Part shown: positions 1-8,645 of the stretch, one piece after another
How positions within the stretch are numbered: the stretch's first letter is position 1
Layout of the letters: each line of letters opens with the position of its first letter
DNA from: Bog-473 sp963745665
Lineage (GTDB): Bacteria > Actinomycetota > Acidimicrobiia > Acidimicrobiales > RAAP-2
Direction of reading: 5' to 3'
Length of the DNA stretch: 64,000 bases
Assembly: GCA_963745665.1 (NCBI GenBank)
Contig: CAVUYE010000001.1
Coordinates: 62,001-126,000, forward strand
The notes under the pieces: generated by a model
Told to the model about the DNA's origin: nothing
What the model saw: only the letters and a program-made list of their open reading frames with translations
Database searches by the model: none
Translations under genes and position numbers: made by a program

Positions 1-432
1 GACCTCCTTCAGCTTGACCAAGGGCTCGTAGAACACGTAGTTCTCCATGACCCGCAGCAGGCGGTCGTTGGCCGCGGCCGCATTCACCATTCGCCGCGCA
101 CCGTCGAGGTCGTTGCACATCGGCTTCTGCAGGTTGACGTGCCAGCCGTAGCCCAGGAGCTCGATCACCGCCTCGTCGTGGAACGGCGTCGGGAGCAGCA
201 CCTCCACGGCGTCGACCTCCAGGCCGCTCGCCACCAGCTCGGCGGCGGAGGCGAACGTCTTGGCCTCCGGCCAGTCGGCGCCGCGCTGGTCCCGGCGCTC
301 ATTGAGCTGGTCGACGAGCGCCACCACTTCGACATCCGGGTTGTCGAGATAGGCCCGGACGTTGAGGTCATAGATACGCCCGAGGCCGATGAAGGCAGCT
401 CGAACCGGCCGGTCGTACGGTGTGAAGCTCAT
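1..432 (-). CDS. Gfo/Idh/MocA-family oxidoreductase, partial (N-terminal 144 residues)
   Basis: This gene runs off the left edge; only its first 144 codons are present. The start is ATG at 432. The N-terminus (MSFTPYDRPVRAAFIGLGRI) is a Rossmann strand with a GLGRI dinucleotide-binding turn, and a later VNLQKPMCNDLDGAR stretch matches the EKP-like segment of Gfo/Idh/MocA dehydrogenases, with Gln in place of the usual Glu. Members oxidise or reduce sugars, inositols or related polyols with NAD(P). The substrate cannot be told from this half. It is divergent from the desaturase at 594. A full-length relative of the same fold lies at 36964-37935. Confidence 0.8.
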   Translation of the reverse strand, partial: MSFTPYDRPVRAAFIGLGRIYDLNVRAYLDNPDVEVVALVDQLNERRDQRGADWPEAKTFASAAELVASGLEVDAVEVLLPTPFHDEAVIELLGYGWHVNLQKPMCNDLDGARRMVNAAAANDRLLRVMENYVFYEPLVKLKEV

Positions 433-593
433 GGAAGGGCACCTCGCATCGAATCGTCGCCAATCCGCACATCTTGGCGCGTCTCGCTCAGTTGCGCCGG
501 GGGGTGCAGATGGAAGGCCGCCGGGGCGGCTCGAGCGGGATGCCGCGGCGGACCGCCCCGAGGAGGGTCGTCCCCTGAGCTACTGTTGCGGGC

Positions 594-1331
594 GTGCCCG
601 CGGTCCTCGAGGCCCTTCTCATCGGGCTCATCACTTCCCAGATCTCGTTCATCGTCACGACGGTGTACCTGCACCGCGCCATGGCGCACAAGGCCATCAC
701 CCTGCGGCCTTCAGTCGTTTTCGCGTGCCGCGTCGTCATCTGGATGTCGACGGGGACACGGCCACGGCAGTGGGTGGCGGTGCACCGCAAGCACCATGCC
801 CACACCGACGAGGAGGGCGACCCGCATTCGCCGGTGATCTTCGGCTATTCGCTGGTCCAGTTCGGCAACGCCGTGCTCTACCGCCGGGTCTCCAAGAATG
901 CAGAGCAGGTTGCCCGCTACGCCAAGGATCTTCCTGAGGACCGGTGGGACAAGGTGCTGTTCAACCACGCGCTGCTGGGCCTCGCACTCGGCATCGGTCT
1001 CCTGGTCTTCTTCTTCGGCTGGGAGATCGGGCTGATCGCGGGGGCCGTCCACGCCTCCATCTACCTGCTGGGCGGAGGCGCCATCAACGGGATCGGGCAC
1101 AAGTGGGGCAAGAGGCCGCACGACAACCTGGCCACGAACAATCAGTGGCTGGCCTTGTTGGTCGCCGGTGAGGGGCTCCACAACAACCACCACGCCGTCA
1201 CCACGTCGAGCCGCATGTCGATGGCGAAGGGTGAGATCGATCCCGGTTGGTGGGCCATTCGCGTGCTCGTCAAGCTGCGCTGGGCCACGCTCCGCCACGA
1301 GAAGCTGGCCGTCAAACCCACGCGGACCTGA
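594..1331 (+). CDS. membrane fatty acid (acyl-CoA) desaturase
   Basis: A 245-residue integral membrane di-iron desaturase. Three histidine boxes are visible: HRAMAH (residues 27-32), HRKHHAH (64-70) and HNNHH (196-200), the HX4H/HXXHH/HXXHH pattern of delta-9 acyl-CoA/acyl-lipid desaturases. Hydrophobic segments lie before the first box and around residues 125-165. The GTG start at 594 puts only about 26 residues before the first box, so the protein is shorter than the usual ~300; an earlier start is blocked by a stop. It would introduce a double bond into a saturated acyl chain with O2 and an electron donor. The cyclase follows 48 bases downstream on the same strand. Exact regiochemistry is unknown. 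Confidence 0.85.
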   Translation: MPAVLEALLIGLITSQISFIVTTVYLHRAMAHKAITLRPSVVFACRVVIWMSTGTRPRQWVAVHRKHHAHTDEEGDPHSPVIFGYSLVQFGNAVLYRRVSKNAEQVARYAKDLPEDRWDKVLFNHALLGLALGIGLLVFFFGWEIGLIAGAVHASIYLLGGGAINGIGHKWGKRPHDNLATNNQWLALLVAGEGLHNNHHAVTTSSRMSMAKGEIDPGWWAIRVLVKLRWATLRHEKLAVKPTRT

Positions 1332-1379
1332 TCGACCCCGGGACGGCCGGCGTGGAGCGGCGTCGGGCAAGCTGGTGCC

Positions 1380-2504
1380 ATGACCGACGACCAGCGGGCG
1401 CCCGACCCAGAGGAGCTGGAGCGCCTGGGCCTGTACGAGCCCGACGCGCCTGACGCACCCGTTCGTCTGCAGCTGATCCGCTACGTACTCGACCTGGGAG
1501 CCACCCTCGAGGATGTGGCGCGAGTAGCCAACCTGGGGGAGCTGGCGCTCGACGTGACCCTGCGCCCACGGGGCCCGTCGCCGCTGCACGAGGTGGCGGC
1601 AGCGGCGGGCATCGATTGGCCCACGACACTGCGACTGCTGACGGCCGCCGGCCTCCCGACGGACCCCGACTTCCACGTGACGGCCGACGAGGCGGCCAGC
1701 ATCCAGCTCTTGGCGGCCGCGCACAACAACCTGCTCGGCGAGGAGGCCACGCTGCAGCTGGCCAGGGTCACCGGCAACACCATGGCGCGGCTGGCCGAGA
1801 CCATCGTCGGCGTCTTCCGGCTGCAGGTCGAGCTGCCGCGCCGGGTGGAGGGCAGGTCGTACGTCGACGTCGTGCATGAGTACGCCGAACTGAGCCAGAC
1901 CATGCTGCCGAACTTCGTGTCGACGCTCGACGCGGTCCTGCGGCGCCAGATCGTGGCCGTGGCGGAGCGGATGTGGTCCACCGATCCGGAACGATCCGTG
2001 GTCACGGTGCAGCGCACCGTCGGATTCGTCGACCTGGTGGGGTATACGACTGCGACGGCATCGTTGTCGCTGCGCCAGCTCACCGATGTCCTGGTCGAGT
2101 TCGATCAGCGCACGTCGGAGGTCGTCGCGGCGGGAAACGGGCAGATCATCAAGACCATCGGCGACGAGGCGATGTTCGTGACCGAGGACGCCGGGGACGC
2201 CTGCCGGATCGCGCTCGGTCTGGTCGAGGCCCCGGGCGGGACGCTCCCGCCGGTCAGGGTCGGGTTGGCGACCGGGGAGATGGCATCGGTGCTCGGTGAC
2301 CTCTACGGCCCCGACGTGAACCTGGCCTCCCGGCTCGTCGGAGTGGCCGAACCCTCGACGGCCGTCGTGTCCGAGGCGGTCCGGGCCGCCTGTGGCGGTT
2401 TCGGGTTCCACCGCCTGGCGCCGCTGACGTTGAAGGGCTTCGCAGAGGAGACGACGGCGTACCGATTGGAGCGACCGGACCGGGCCCGTCCTCCGGCGCG
2501 GTGA
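1380..2504 (+). CDS. class III adenylate/guanylate cyclase with N-terminal regulatory domain
   Basis: 374 residues. The C-terminal ~170 residues form a class III nucleotide cyclase domain: metal-binding Asp218 in FVDLVGYT and Asp262 in KTIGDEAMF, substrate-specifying Lys258 and Asp312, and transition-state Asn314 and Arg318 in DVNLASR. All catalytic residues needed for an adenylyl cyclase homodimer are present. The N-terminal ~190 residues are largely helical and resemble in layout the autoinhibitory pH-sensing module of mycobacterial Rv1264 (resemblance from memory, not aligned). There is no signal peptide or membrane helix, so it is probably cytosolic. ATG start at 1380; converges with the cupin gene. 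Confidence 0.88.
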   Translation: MTDDQRAPDPEELERLGLYEPDAPDAPVRLQLIRYVLDLGATLEDVARVANLGELALDVTLRPRGPSPLHEVAAAAGIDWPTTLRLLTAAGLPTDPDFHVTADEAASIQLLAAAHNNLLGEEATLQLARVTGNTMARLAETIVGVFRLQVELPRRVEGRSYVDVVHEYAELSQTMLPNFVSTLDAVLRRQIVAVAERMWSTDPERSVVTVQRTVGFVDLVGYTTATASLSLRQLTDVLVEFDQRTSEVVAAGNGQIIKTIGDEAMFVTEDAGDACRIALGLVEAPGGTLPPVRVGLATGEMASVLGDLYGPDVNLASRLVGVAEPSTAVVSEAVRAACGGFGFHRLAPLTLKGFAEETTAYRLERPDRARPPAR

Positions 2505-2513
2505 AGTGGAGCT

Positions 2514-2849
2514 CTACCCGGAGGCGACAGCTGGAGGGGCGGCGTGGAGGGCGAGCCAGCTCGTCCCCGCGTCCGTCTGCACCACGCGGTGCTGCTCGTG
2601 GGCGCGCAGCAGCACCCAGTCGCCCGCGACGAGATCGAAGCGCTCGTCGCCGACGATCAATGTGGCGCCACCGCTGACGAGGAGCACCCACTCGTCATGC
2701 TCCTGGTCGTAGTCCACCGGTGCGCTGAGGGTCCCGCTCAAGATCTGCTCCACGACCACGCCACCGAGGCGGGCGATCTGCTCGCTCCGCTCCCCTTCCG
2801 CCGGCGCGTCGGAGGGAGGACGCAGCCGGCCGCGGGCCGCTGTCGTCAA
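2514..2849 (-). CDS. small cupin-domain protein
   Basis: A 111-residue single cupin. The core reads LSAPVDYDQEHDEW, then a GG turn, then VLLRAHEQHRV, giving the two short cupin motifs with His residues. TTG at 2849 is chosen as start because it overlaps the stop of the upstream binding-protein gene (TTGA), which implies translational coupling. The ORF is open further upstream, but only in the frame antisense or alternative to the binding protein. Function is unknown; many such cupins are sugar-binding, isomerase or sensor-like. It is odd to find one coupled to an ABC binding protein. Confidence 0.7.
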   Translation of the reverse strand: MTTAARGRLRPPSDAPAEGERSEQIARLGGVVVEQILSGTLSAPVDYDQEHDEWVLLVSGGATLIVGDERFDLVAGDWVLLRAHEQHRVVQTDAGTSWLALHAAPPAVASG

Positions 2850-4279
2850 GGCAAAGGCTTCCAGTTCTGTTCGACGACCCAGCAGACGCCGGCCGGCGGC
2901 TGCGACGCCGGGCCACGCTTGCAGAGCGTCGTCGGCGGGTGGTTGTCGTGGACCTCGACCACCCGGTACTGCGTCGGCCCGGAAAACTTGTCCGGGCCGT
3001 AACTCAGGACGGGCGAGTACCCGCCCGGGAAGTTCGTGATGCGTGACATCGCTTCGACGAAGGTCCGTCGATTGAGGTTCTTGCCTGCCATGGTCGCCGC
3101 CTTGGCGAAGAGACGGATCTCCTGGCACCACCCCTGCACCGGGCCCTGCTCCTCGATGTCGTCATTGATGTTGCCCTTGGGCGTCTGGGGGTAGACCTTG
3201 TGCCACAGCGTCCAGCAGCTGCGCACGCCCGGGTCGTAGCCGCCATCTGCTTCGGGTATCGGTTCGTCGATCCCACCCAGCGTCTCCGCGGTGACGCCCT
3301 CCTGGCCGTTGAGCGCCTTGTCGTAGGGAATCGGAATGAGCCCGAGCGCGACCTCGATCTCGGACTGGTAGTCGCTGAGCAGGAGCTTGGGGAAGTATTC
3401 CTGCGACGTCTCGGCGCCGATATAGGGCGTGAACGCGTTCTCGGGGAGCAGCGGGATCACGTCCTGGACGCCGGCCGCCTTGAGCCGTTCGACGGCCAGC
3501 GTGGCGTCCGAGTCCGTGGTGGCGGTCTCGCCGATGTCCGCCGTGACGGTCACCACCTGGGGATCGACGCCGATCTTCTTCAGATCCGGCAGCAGGTAGG
3601 AGTTGAGCGCGTCCTGATCGCTGACCTCGTCCGAGACCACGACGCCGACCTTCTGGCCGTGTCCGAGACGGCCCGAGCTCAGCCCCCACTGCACGGTGGC
3701 CGCCAGGATGGGCGCTTCGTCCGCTCCCGTCCACCACAGGTAGGGCGACCCGAGGTCCGTCCAGTTGGTGGTCGTCGACCATTGCGACAGCATCGGCGTG
3801 TGGCCTTGCTGGGTAATGCAGAGCTGGTTGACCCCTTCCCAGGTGCCGAGCCCGTCGACAACGGCGAAGACAGGCGGGTTGCCCTGGGTCCACTGCTTGC
3901 ACAGCGCCTCCTGCTCGTTCGGGTTTGTCGGGTCGAAACCCACGATCATCGGGTTGATCTTGCGCCCGTTGATGCCCCCGGCATCGTTGATCTGATTCAC
4001 GAAGAGATGGATGGCCTTGGTCTGCTCCCCGTATTCGGCATCCGACTCGATCTCGAACTCGCCCTCGATGCTGCTGAACGAGATCAGCGGGAAGAGCACG
4101 TTGATGGCGTCGGCCGAGACACCCCGCGCGCTGGTGCTGGCCTGGGTGACGGGGGTCGGGGCCGCAGAAGCACTCCCCGGTGCGGCGAGACCAAGTGCCA
4201 CGGCGGTCCCGAGGACGGTGACAGCACCAATGGCCCTGGGTAGCGTTCGCCGCGCTCCCGATGTTCTCCGCTTCCGCAT
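2846..4279 (-). CDS. ABC-type substrate-binding protein (branched-chain amino acid/amide type)
   Basis: 477 residues. A Sec signal peptide is clear: a basic MRKRRTSGARR start, then a hydrophobic run ending in an Ala-rich SASAA cleavage region near residue 40. The mature part has the periplasmic-binding-protein type 1 layout (INVLFPLISFSSIEGE, a QINDAGGINGRKI motif, PMIVGFDPTNP), the hallmark of Leu/Ile/Val- or amide-binding proteins of HAAT transporters. No lipobox cysteine is visible. No permease or ATPase sits next to it, so it is an orphan that could serve the transporter at 47.6-51.2 kb. It is co-oriented and overlapping with the downstream cupin. Ligand unknown. Confidence 0.82.
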   Translation of the reverse strand: MRKRRTSGARRTLPRAIGAVTVLGTAVALGLAAPGSASAAPTPVTQASTSARGVSADAINVLFPLISFSSIEGEFEIESDAEYGEQTKAIHLFVNQINDAGGINGRKINPMIVGFDPTNPNEQEALCKQWTQGNPPVFAVVDGLGTWEGVNQLCITQQGHTPMLSQWSTTTNWTDLGSPYLWWTGADEAPILAATVQWGLSSGRLGHGQKVGVVVSDEVSDQDALNSYLLPDLKKIGVDPQVVTVTADIGETATTDSDATLAVERLKAAGVQDVIPLLPENAFTPYIGAETSQEYFPKLLLSDYQSEIEVALGLIPIPYDKALNGQEGVTAETLGGIDEPIPEADGGYDPGVRSCWTLWHKVYPQTPKGNINDDIEEQGPVQGWCQEIRLFAKAATMAGKNLNRRTFVEAMSRITNFPGGYSPVLSYGPDKFSGPTQYRVVEVHDNHPPTTLCKRGPASQPPAGVCWVVEQNWKPLP

Positions 4280-4395
4280 CGCCGACCCCCCGGGCCCACC
4301 GACCGATCAGCAGGCGTGCCGAGACTAGCGCCGCCCGTCAGTTGATGAGCAGCACCGCACGGGTCAGGAGAACGTGGATGTACGGGACCGGAGGC

Positions 4396-5301
4396 TCAGG
4401 CGAAATAGTGGCCTTCGTCGAGATCCGCCAGCAGTCCGGGCTCCACCGGCTCCCACCCGAGGCCTTCCCGCGTCAAAGCGTTCGACGTCGGGTTGTCGAC
4501 CGACACCAACGCACCCAAGAAGCCGAAGTGCGCGTCGCCCTCTTCGGGTGGAATGCTCCGGACGGGCACGTCGAGGTGACGGCCGATCACCTCGGCGATG
4601 GCGCGGAAGGGCACACCCTCGTCCCCCACCCCGTGCCACCTTGAGCCGGCCGGAGCCGCCTCGACGGCCAACCTGAAGAGTCGCGCCGCGTCGAGCCGGT
4701 GGACACCAGGCCAGCGGTTGGTGCCGTCGGCCACGAAGCCCGACACGCCTTTCTCACGTGCGATGCCGATGAGGATCGGGACGAAGCCATGGTCGCCCAC
4801 CCCGTGCACGGAAGGCGACAGGCGGATCGCCGAGGACCGCACCCCGCGCTCGGCCAGCGCGATGGCCGTGTTCTCCGAGGCCACCCTGGGCATGGCGGAG
4901 TGCGACACGTCCTTCTCGGTCCCGAAGGCTCCCGGCGCGAGGCCGACGTCACCCAGGGCGAGGAGCAGCGTGCCCGTCGTGATCACGAACGGCTTGCCCG
5001 ACCCGGCCAGTGTCGCCCCGATCGCCTCGATCGCCCGCAGGTCGACGGCGGCCCCGATCGCCATGTCAGAGAAGTCGTGCACGTAGCCCAAGTGCACGAC
5101 TCCGTCGGACGCGCCGGCCCCACGGCGGAGGGCGTCGAGGTCTTCGAGGTCCCCGCGCAGCACCTCGGCCCCGGCTCCGGCCAGTGCGGTGGCCGAGGCA
5201 TCAGAGCGGGCGAGGCCCACGACCTCGTGGCCGGCCCCGATGAGCTCGGGAACGACAGCCGAGCCGATGAAGCCGGACCCGCCGGTGATGAAGAGACGCA
5301 T
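4396..5301 (-). CDS. NAD(P)-dependent epimerase/dehydratase-like SDR
   Basis: 301 residues, extended-SDR fold. The nucleotide-binding motif GGSGFIG is at residues 7-13. The ATG at 5301 is preferred over an upstream in-frame ATG because an AGGAGGT ribosome site (5309-5315 on the complement) precedes it by 7 bases. The canonical YxxxK catalytic pair is not apparent: the expected place reads PRVASENTA. This is also seen in SDR subgroups that act as reductases or regulators, so the reaction is uncertain. It is divergent from the TetR gene at 5427 with repeated ATGTCA half-sites between them, so it is probably that regulator's target. Confidence 0.82.
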   Translation of the reverse strand: MRLFITGGSGFIGSAVVPELIGAGHEVVGLARSDASATALAGAGAEVLRGDLEDLDALRRGAGASDGVVHLGYVHDFSDMAIGAAVDLRAIEAIGATLAGSGKPFVITTGTLLLALGDVGLAPGAFGTEKDVSHSAMPRVASENTAIALAERGVRSSAIRLSPSVHGVGDHGFVPILIGIAREKGVSGFVADGTNRWPGVHRLDAARLFRLAVEAAPAGSRWHGVGDEGVPFRAIAEVIGRHLDVPVRSIPPEEGDAHFGFLGALVSVDNPTSNALTREGLGWEPVEPGLLADLDEGHYFA

Positions 5302-5361
5302 GGCACATACCTCCTGGTTATCAACGCTCCCCGGGCCCTTCGTGCGGGCCATCGGGGCGGC

Positions 5362-5401
5362 GATGTCATTCACTGACATCAGCCTAACAGGTTATGTCAG
5401 T
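5362..5401. promoter_or_regulatory. candidate TetR operator with three ATGTCA half-sites
   Basis: Two inverted repeats share a middle arm. GATGTCA (5362-5368) pairs with TGACATC (5374-5380). ACTGACAT (5372-5379) pairs perfectly with ATGTCAGT (5394-5401) over a 14-base spacer. They lie between the epimerase start (5301) and the TetR start (5427). A TACCAT -10-like box at 5415-5420 sits 6 bases before the TetR ATG, so the right arm would overlap the -35 region. Autoregulation by the adjacent TetR is inferred. Confidence 0.6.
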
Positions 5402-5426
5402 CCCTGTCATCAGATACCATGAGGCC

Positions 5427-6026
5427 ATGACCCGCTGGGAGCCCGACGCCGCCGGCCGGCTCGCCCAGTCCGCCATGGACCTCTACCTCGAACGGGGGTT
5501 CGACGAGACCACCGTGGCGGAGATCGCCAAGCGGGCGGGCCTGACGGAGCGCACGTTCTTCCGGCACTTCTCCGACAAGCGCGAGGTGCTCTTCGCGGGC
5601 GCGGCCACACTGCAGGAGGTCCTCGTGGGCGCCGTCACCGAGGCGCCCTCGGACCTGGCGCCCGTCGACGCGGCGATCGCCGGCGTCGCCGCAGGGGGCG
5701 CCCTCATACAGGGACGCCGGGAGTTCGCGCGCCAGCGCCACGAGATCATTGCGGCGAACGCGGAGCTCCAGGAGCGTGAGCTGATCAAGATGGCGACACT
5801 CTCGGCCGCGCTGGCCGACACGCTGCGCCGGCGCGGGGTGGCCGACCAGGCCGCCGGCCTGGCCGCCGAGGTGGCGGTCGCCGTCTTCAAGATCGCGTTC
5901 GAGCGCTGGGTGGTGGATCCCATCCGCCTCGACCTGCCTCAGCTCATCGGCGACTCGTTCGAAGAGCTGAAGGAGGTCACCGCGGGCAGCCAGGCCGCAC
6001 GGCCGCCCTCCGTCGCGACGTCGTAA
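5427..6026 (+). CDS. TetR-family transcriptional regulator
   Basis: 199 residues. The N-terminal helix-turn-helix is typical: GFDETTVAEIAKRAGLTERTF followed by FRHFSDKREVL. The C-terminal ligand domain is Ala-rich and resembles the MftR-like or EthR-type fold only loosely. ATG 5427 is preferred to the in-frame ATG at 5394 because the latter lies inside the operator repeats and a -10-like TACCAT sits 6 bases upstream of 5427, suggesting a leaderless transcript. It probably represses itself and the divergent epimerase gene through the ATGTCA repeats. Inducer unknown. Confidence 0.9.
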   Translation: MTRWEPDAAGRLAQSAMDLYLERGFDETTVAEIAKRAGLTERTFFRHFSDKREVLFAGAATLQEVLVGAVTEAPSDLAPVDAAIAGVAAGGALIQGRREFARQRHEIIAANAELQERELIKMATLSAALADTLRRRGVADQAAGLAAEVAVAVFKIAFERWVVDPIRLDLPQLIGDSFEELKEVTAGSQAARPPSVATS

Positions 6027-6056
6027 CCTGGCGCGTCGAAGCGCCGGGCCGGGGCG

Positions 6057-7025
6057 TCAAGGAACGAGCAGCACCCGGCCGAAGGCCTGCCGGCTCTCGA
6101 TGTAGGCGTGGGCCCCGGCGGCATCGGACAGCGGGAACGTGCGGTCGATGACGACCTTGAGCTCGCCCCGCCCGATGGCGTCAAGGTGACCGGCGATCAT
6201 GGCGTGCGGCCGCGGCGACAGCAGCAGCTCCGCGCCCAGGAAGTAGCCCGACAGCGTCTGGTTGTTGCCGCGCATCGTCGAGATGTCGAGTCGCTCCGCC
6301 GCCGCTCTCCCGGCATCGCCCACCGTCACGCAGCGCCCCCGGTAGGCCAGGACCTCGATGCTCCCCTGCAGCGTCACGCCGCCCACGGAGTCCACCACCA
6401 CGTCCACGCCCCGGCCGTCGGTGAGCCGGCGAGCCTCGGTGACGAAGTCGTGCGTGACGTAGTTGATCCCGTCGTCCAGTCCGAGCTCCTTCAGGCGTTC
6501 CAAGCGGTCGTCGCTCGATGCCGTGGCGAGGACACGGGCCCCGGCCCGCTTCGCCATCTGAATCGCCGCGATGCCGACGCCGCCAGCCCCGGCATGGATC
6601 AGGGCTGTCTCGCCCGCGTGCAGGTGGCCGAACTCGAAGAGACAGTCGTCGGCCGTTCCGAACGGCACCGGCACGCACGCCGCGTCGTCGGTCGACACGG
6701 TGTCGGGGATCTTCCAGGCGAAGCTCGCCGGCGCCGCCCGTCGCGCCGCGTGCGAGCCGTCCAGTCCCACGGTGACGGCGCGATCCCCCACTGCGAAGCC
6801 CCCGACGTCGGCGCCAACCTCGGCCACCGTGCCGGCGCACTGGTACCCGACCACGTGGGGCACCCGCGTCAGATCGCCGCCCAGCCGGTTGAGTGTATCG
6901 CCTCCCTCAATGCTGACCGCCTCGACATCGATCAGGATGTCACCCGGGCCGACCTCGGGATCGGGCACGTCCTCGTAGCGGAACACTTCGGGTGCTCCGG
7001 TCTCGTAGTACACCGCTGCTTTCAT
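6057..7025 (-). CDS. NADPH:quinone reductase-like zinc-free MDR dehydrogenase
   Basis: 322 residues, medium-chain dehydrogenase/reductase. It has the GroES-like N-terminal half (MKAAVYYETGAPEVFRYEDV) and the Rossmann motif HAGAGGVGIAAIQMAKRAGA near residues 146-165. The zinc ligands of alcohol dehydrogenases are absent, which fits quinone or enone reductases. ATG 7025 overlaps the stop of the upstream monooxygenase (ATGA), so the two are translated together. The pair suggests one pathway: Baeyer-Villiger oxidation of a ketone and reduction of an enone, quinone or aldehyde. Substrate unknown. Confidence 0.87.
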   Translation of the reverse strand: MKAAVYYETGAPEVFRYEDVPDPEVGPGDILIDVEAVSIEGGDTLNRLGGDLTRVPHVVGYQCAGTVAEVGADVGGFAVGDRAVTVGLDGSHAARRAAPASFAWKIPDTVSTDDAACVPVPFGTADDCLFEFGHLHAGETALIHAGAGGVGIAAIQMAKRAGARVLATASSDDRLERLKELGLDDGINYVTHDFVTEARRLTDGRGVDVVVDSVGGVTLQGSIEVLAYRGRCVTVGDAGRAAAERLDISTMRGNNQTLSGYFLGAELLLSPRPHAMIAGHLDAIGRGELKVVIDRTFPLSDAAGAHAYIESRQAFGRVLLVP

Positions 7026-8557
7026 GATCGGACATACTCCCGCATCCGGAACCTCTTCGTCCGTTGGGCGTACCACCTGGAGGTCTGCGGCAGCTGGGTG
7101 GCGATTTTGCCGTTGGCGTTCTTGAAGTAGCTCTGGCACCCGTCGTTCCAGATGGTCCCGCCGAGTGCCTCCTGGAGCTCGCGGTTGTACTCGTCCATGA
7201 CATCGCGTCGGACGTCGACGGCGTCCACCCGGTGCCAGCGCATGGCCCGCAGCGCGCCCAGCACGTAGGTCGCCTGCGCCTCGAGGATCACGATGATGGA
7301 GTTGCCGCCCTGATTGGTGTTCGGGCCGTAGAGCATGAAGAAGTTGGGATAGCCAGACACGGTCAGGCCGATATAGGCGTGGGCCACCTCGGACCAGTCG
7401 TCGTGCAGGCGCCGCCCACCCACGCCAACCACGTCGATGCCCGCCAGGTACTCGGTTGCCTTGAATCCGGTGGCGAGCACGATCGCATCCACCGGCCGTT
7501 CCCGGCCGTCGGCGGACACGATGGAGCGGGGCGTCACGCGCTCGATGCCCTCCGTCACCAGCTCGACGTTGTCGCGCAGCACGGCCTTGTAGAAGTCGCT
7601 GCAGACGAGCGTGCGCTTGCAGCCGAACGGGTAGTCGGGGGTGAGCTTGCTGCGTAGCTCGTCGTCCTTGATCCGGTAGTCGATGTGGCTGAGCGCGATG
7701 GTCCGCAGTTGTTCGGCTCTCGATTCGCCATGCCGGAAGGCGATGGTGTTCTCGAAGGCCCAGTAGAGCTCCCGACGGTGGCGCCGCGCCGCAAGAGGGT
7801 TGCGAGCGAACCGGCGCTTCTGCTCCTCGGTGAACGGCTTGTCCGAACGAGGCAGGATCCACTGCGGGGTGCGCTGGTAGACGTCGACGGTCTGTGCCAC
7901 CTTGGCCAGCTCCGGGATGATCTGTGCCGCGCTGGCACCCGTCCCGATGACCGCCACCCGACGGCCGGTCAGGTCGTGCTCATGCTCCCATCGGGCCGAA
8001 TGGAAGCAGGGACCGGCGAAGGAGTCGAGGCCGCTGATGTCGGGCAGGGACGGGGTGGCGAACGTCCCGACGGCGCTGACGAGCACGTCGGCTTCGTACC
8101 TGTTGCCGGCGGCATCGGTCAGGTGCCAGCGCTTCGCCCCCTCCTGCCAATGGGCCGACGTGATGCGCGTGCGGGGTTGCACGTGACGCGAGATGCCGAA
8201 GCGCTCGGCGCACTCCTCGAAATAGCGCAGGATCTCGGGCTGGTCGGCGTAGGTCTTGCTCCAGTCGGGCTTGCGCGCGAAGGAATAGGAGTACAGGTGT
8301 GACGGAACGTCGCAGGCCGCTCCCGGATACGTGTTGCTGCGCCAGGTCCCACCCACCCCGTCGGAGGCCTCGAACAGCACGAAGTCGCGCCGGCGGGACT
8401 TGGCGAGACGGATGGCCAGTCCCAGACCGCCGGCACCGGCACCGATGATGGCCACCCGCCAGTGCGGTACGCGGCCGCCCGCCGATGCTCGAGCGGCACC
8501 CGTGGTCGCAGGCCCGGCGTCGAGCGTCTTTGTCGTCGAGTCCTGCACCTTCGCCAC
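7022..8557 (-). CDS. Baeyer-Villiger-type flavin monooxygenase
   Basis: 511 residues. Two dinucleotide-binding motifs are visible: GAGAGGLG (39-46, FAD) and GTGASA (205-210, NADPH). The Baeyer-Villiger fingerprint FxGxxxHxxxW is complete as FAGPCFHSARW (180-190). The enzyme would insert an oxygen next to a ketone to form an ester or lactone with NADPH and O2. GTG 8557 is chosen because GGAGG lies four bases upstream; the open frame extends further but without a ribosome site. Downstream it overlaps the quinone reductase (ATGA). A divergent SDR starts 88 bases away and could supply the ketone from an alcohol. Confidence 0.92.
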   Translation of the reverse strand: MAKVQDSTTKTLDAGPATTGAARASAGGRVPHWRVAIIGAGAGGLGLAIRLAKSRRRDFVLFEASDGVGGTWRSNTYPGAACDVPSHLYSYSFARKPDWSKTYADQPEILRYFEECAERFGISRHVQPRTRITSAHWQEGAKRWHLTDAAGNRYEADVLVSAVGTFATPSLPDISGLDSFAGPCFHSARWEHEHDLTGRRVAVIGTGASAAQIIPELAKVAQTVDVYQRTPQWILPRSDKPFTEEQKRRFARNPLAARRHRRELYWAFENTIAFRHGESRAEQLRTIALSHIDYRIKDDELRSKLTPDYPFGCKRTLVCSDFYKAVLRDNVELVTEGIERVTPRSIVSADGRERPVDAIVLATGFKATEYLAGIDVVGVGGRRLHDDWSEVAHAYIGLTVSGYPNFFMLYGPNTNQGGNSIIVILEAQATYVLGALRAMRWHRVDAVDVRRDVMDEYNRELQEALGGTIWNDGCQSYFKNANGKIATQLPQTSRWYAQRTKRFRMREYVRS

Positions 8558-8645
8558 TGGGCCTCCGAACACCTGGTTCCGGACTGTGAGTTTGGCACCG
8601 CCGGCCGGGTACGGTCTGGCCCCGAGCATTGTGGAAGGGAGTCCC

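Noticed and set aside
711..2411. Long open minus-strand frame opposite the desaturase and cyclase genes
   Set aside because: It is antisense to two clear genes and has no recognisable domain; high GC keeps such frames open.
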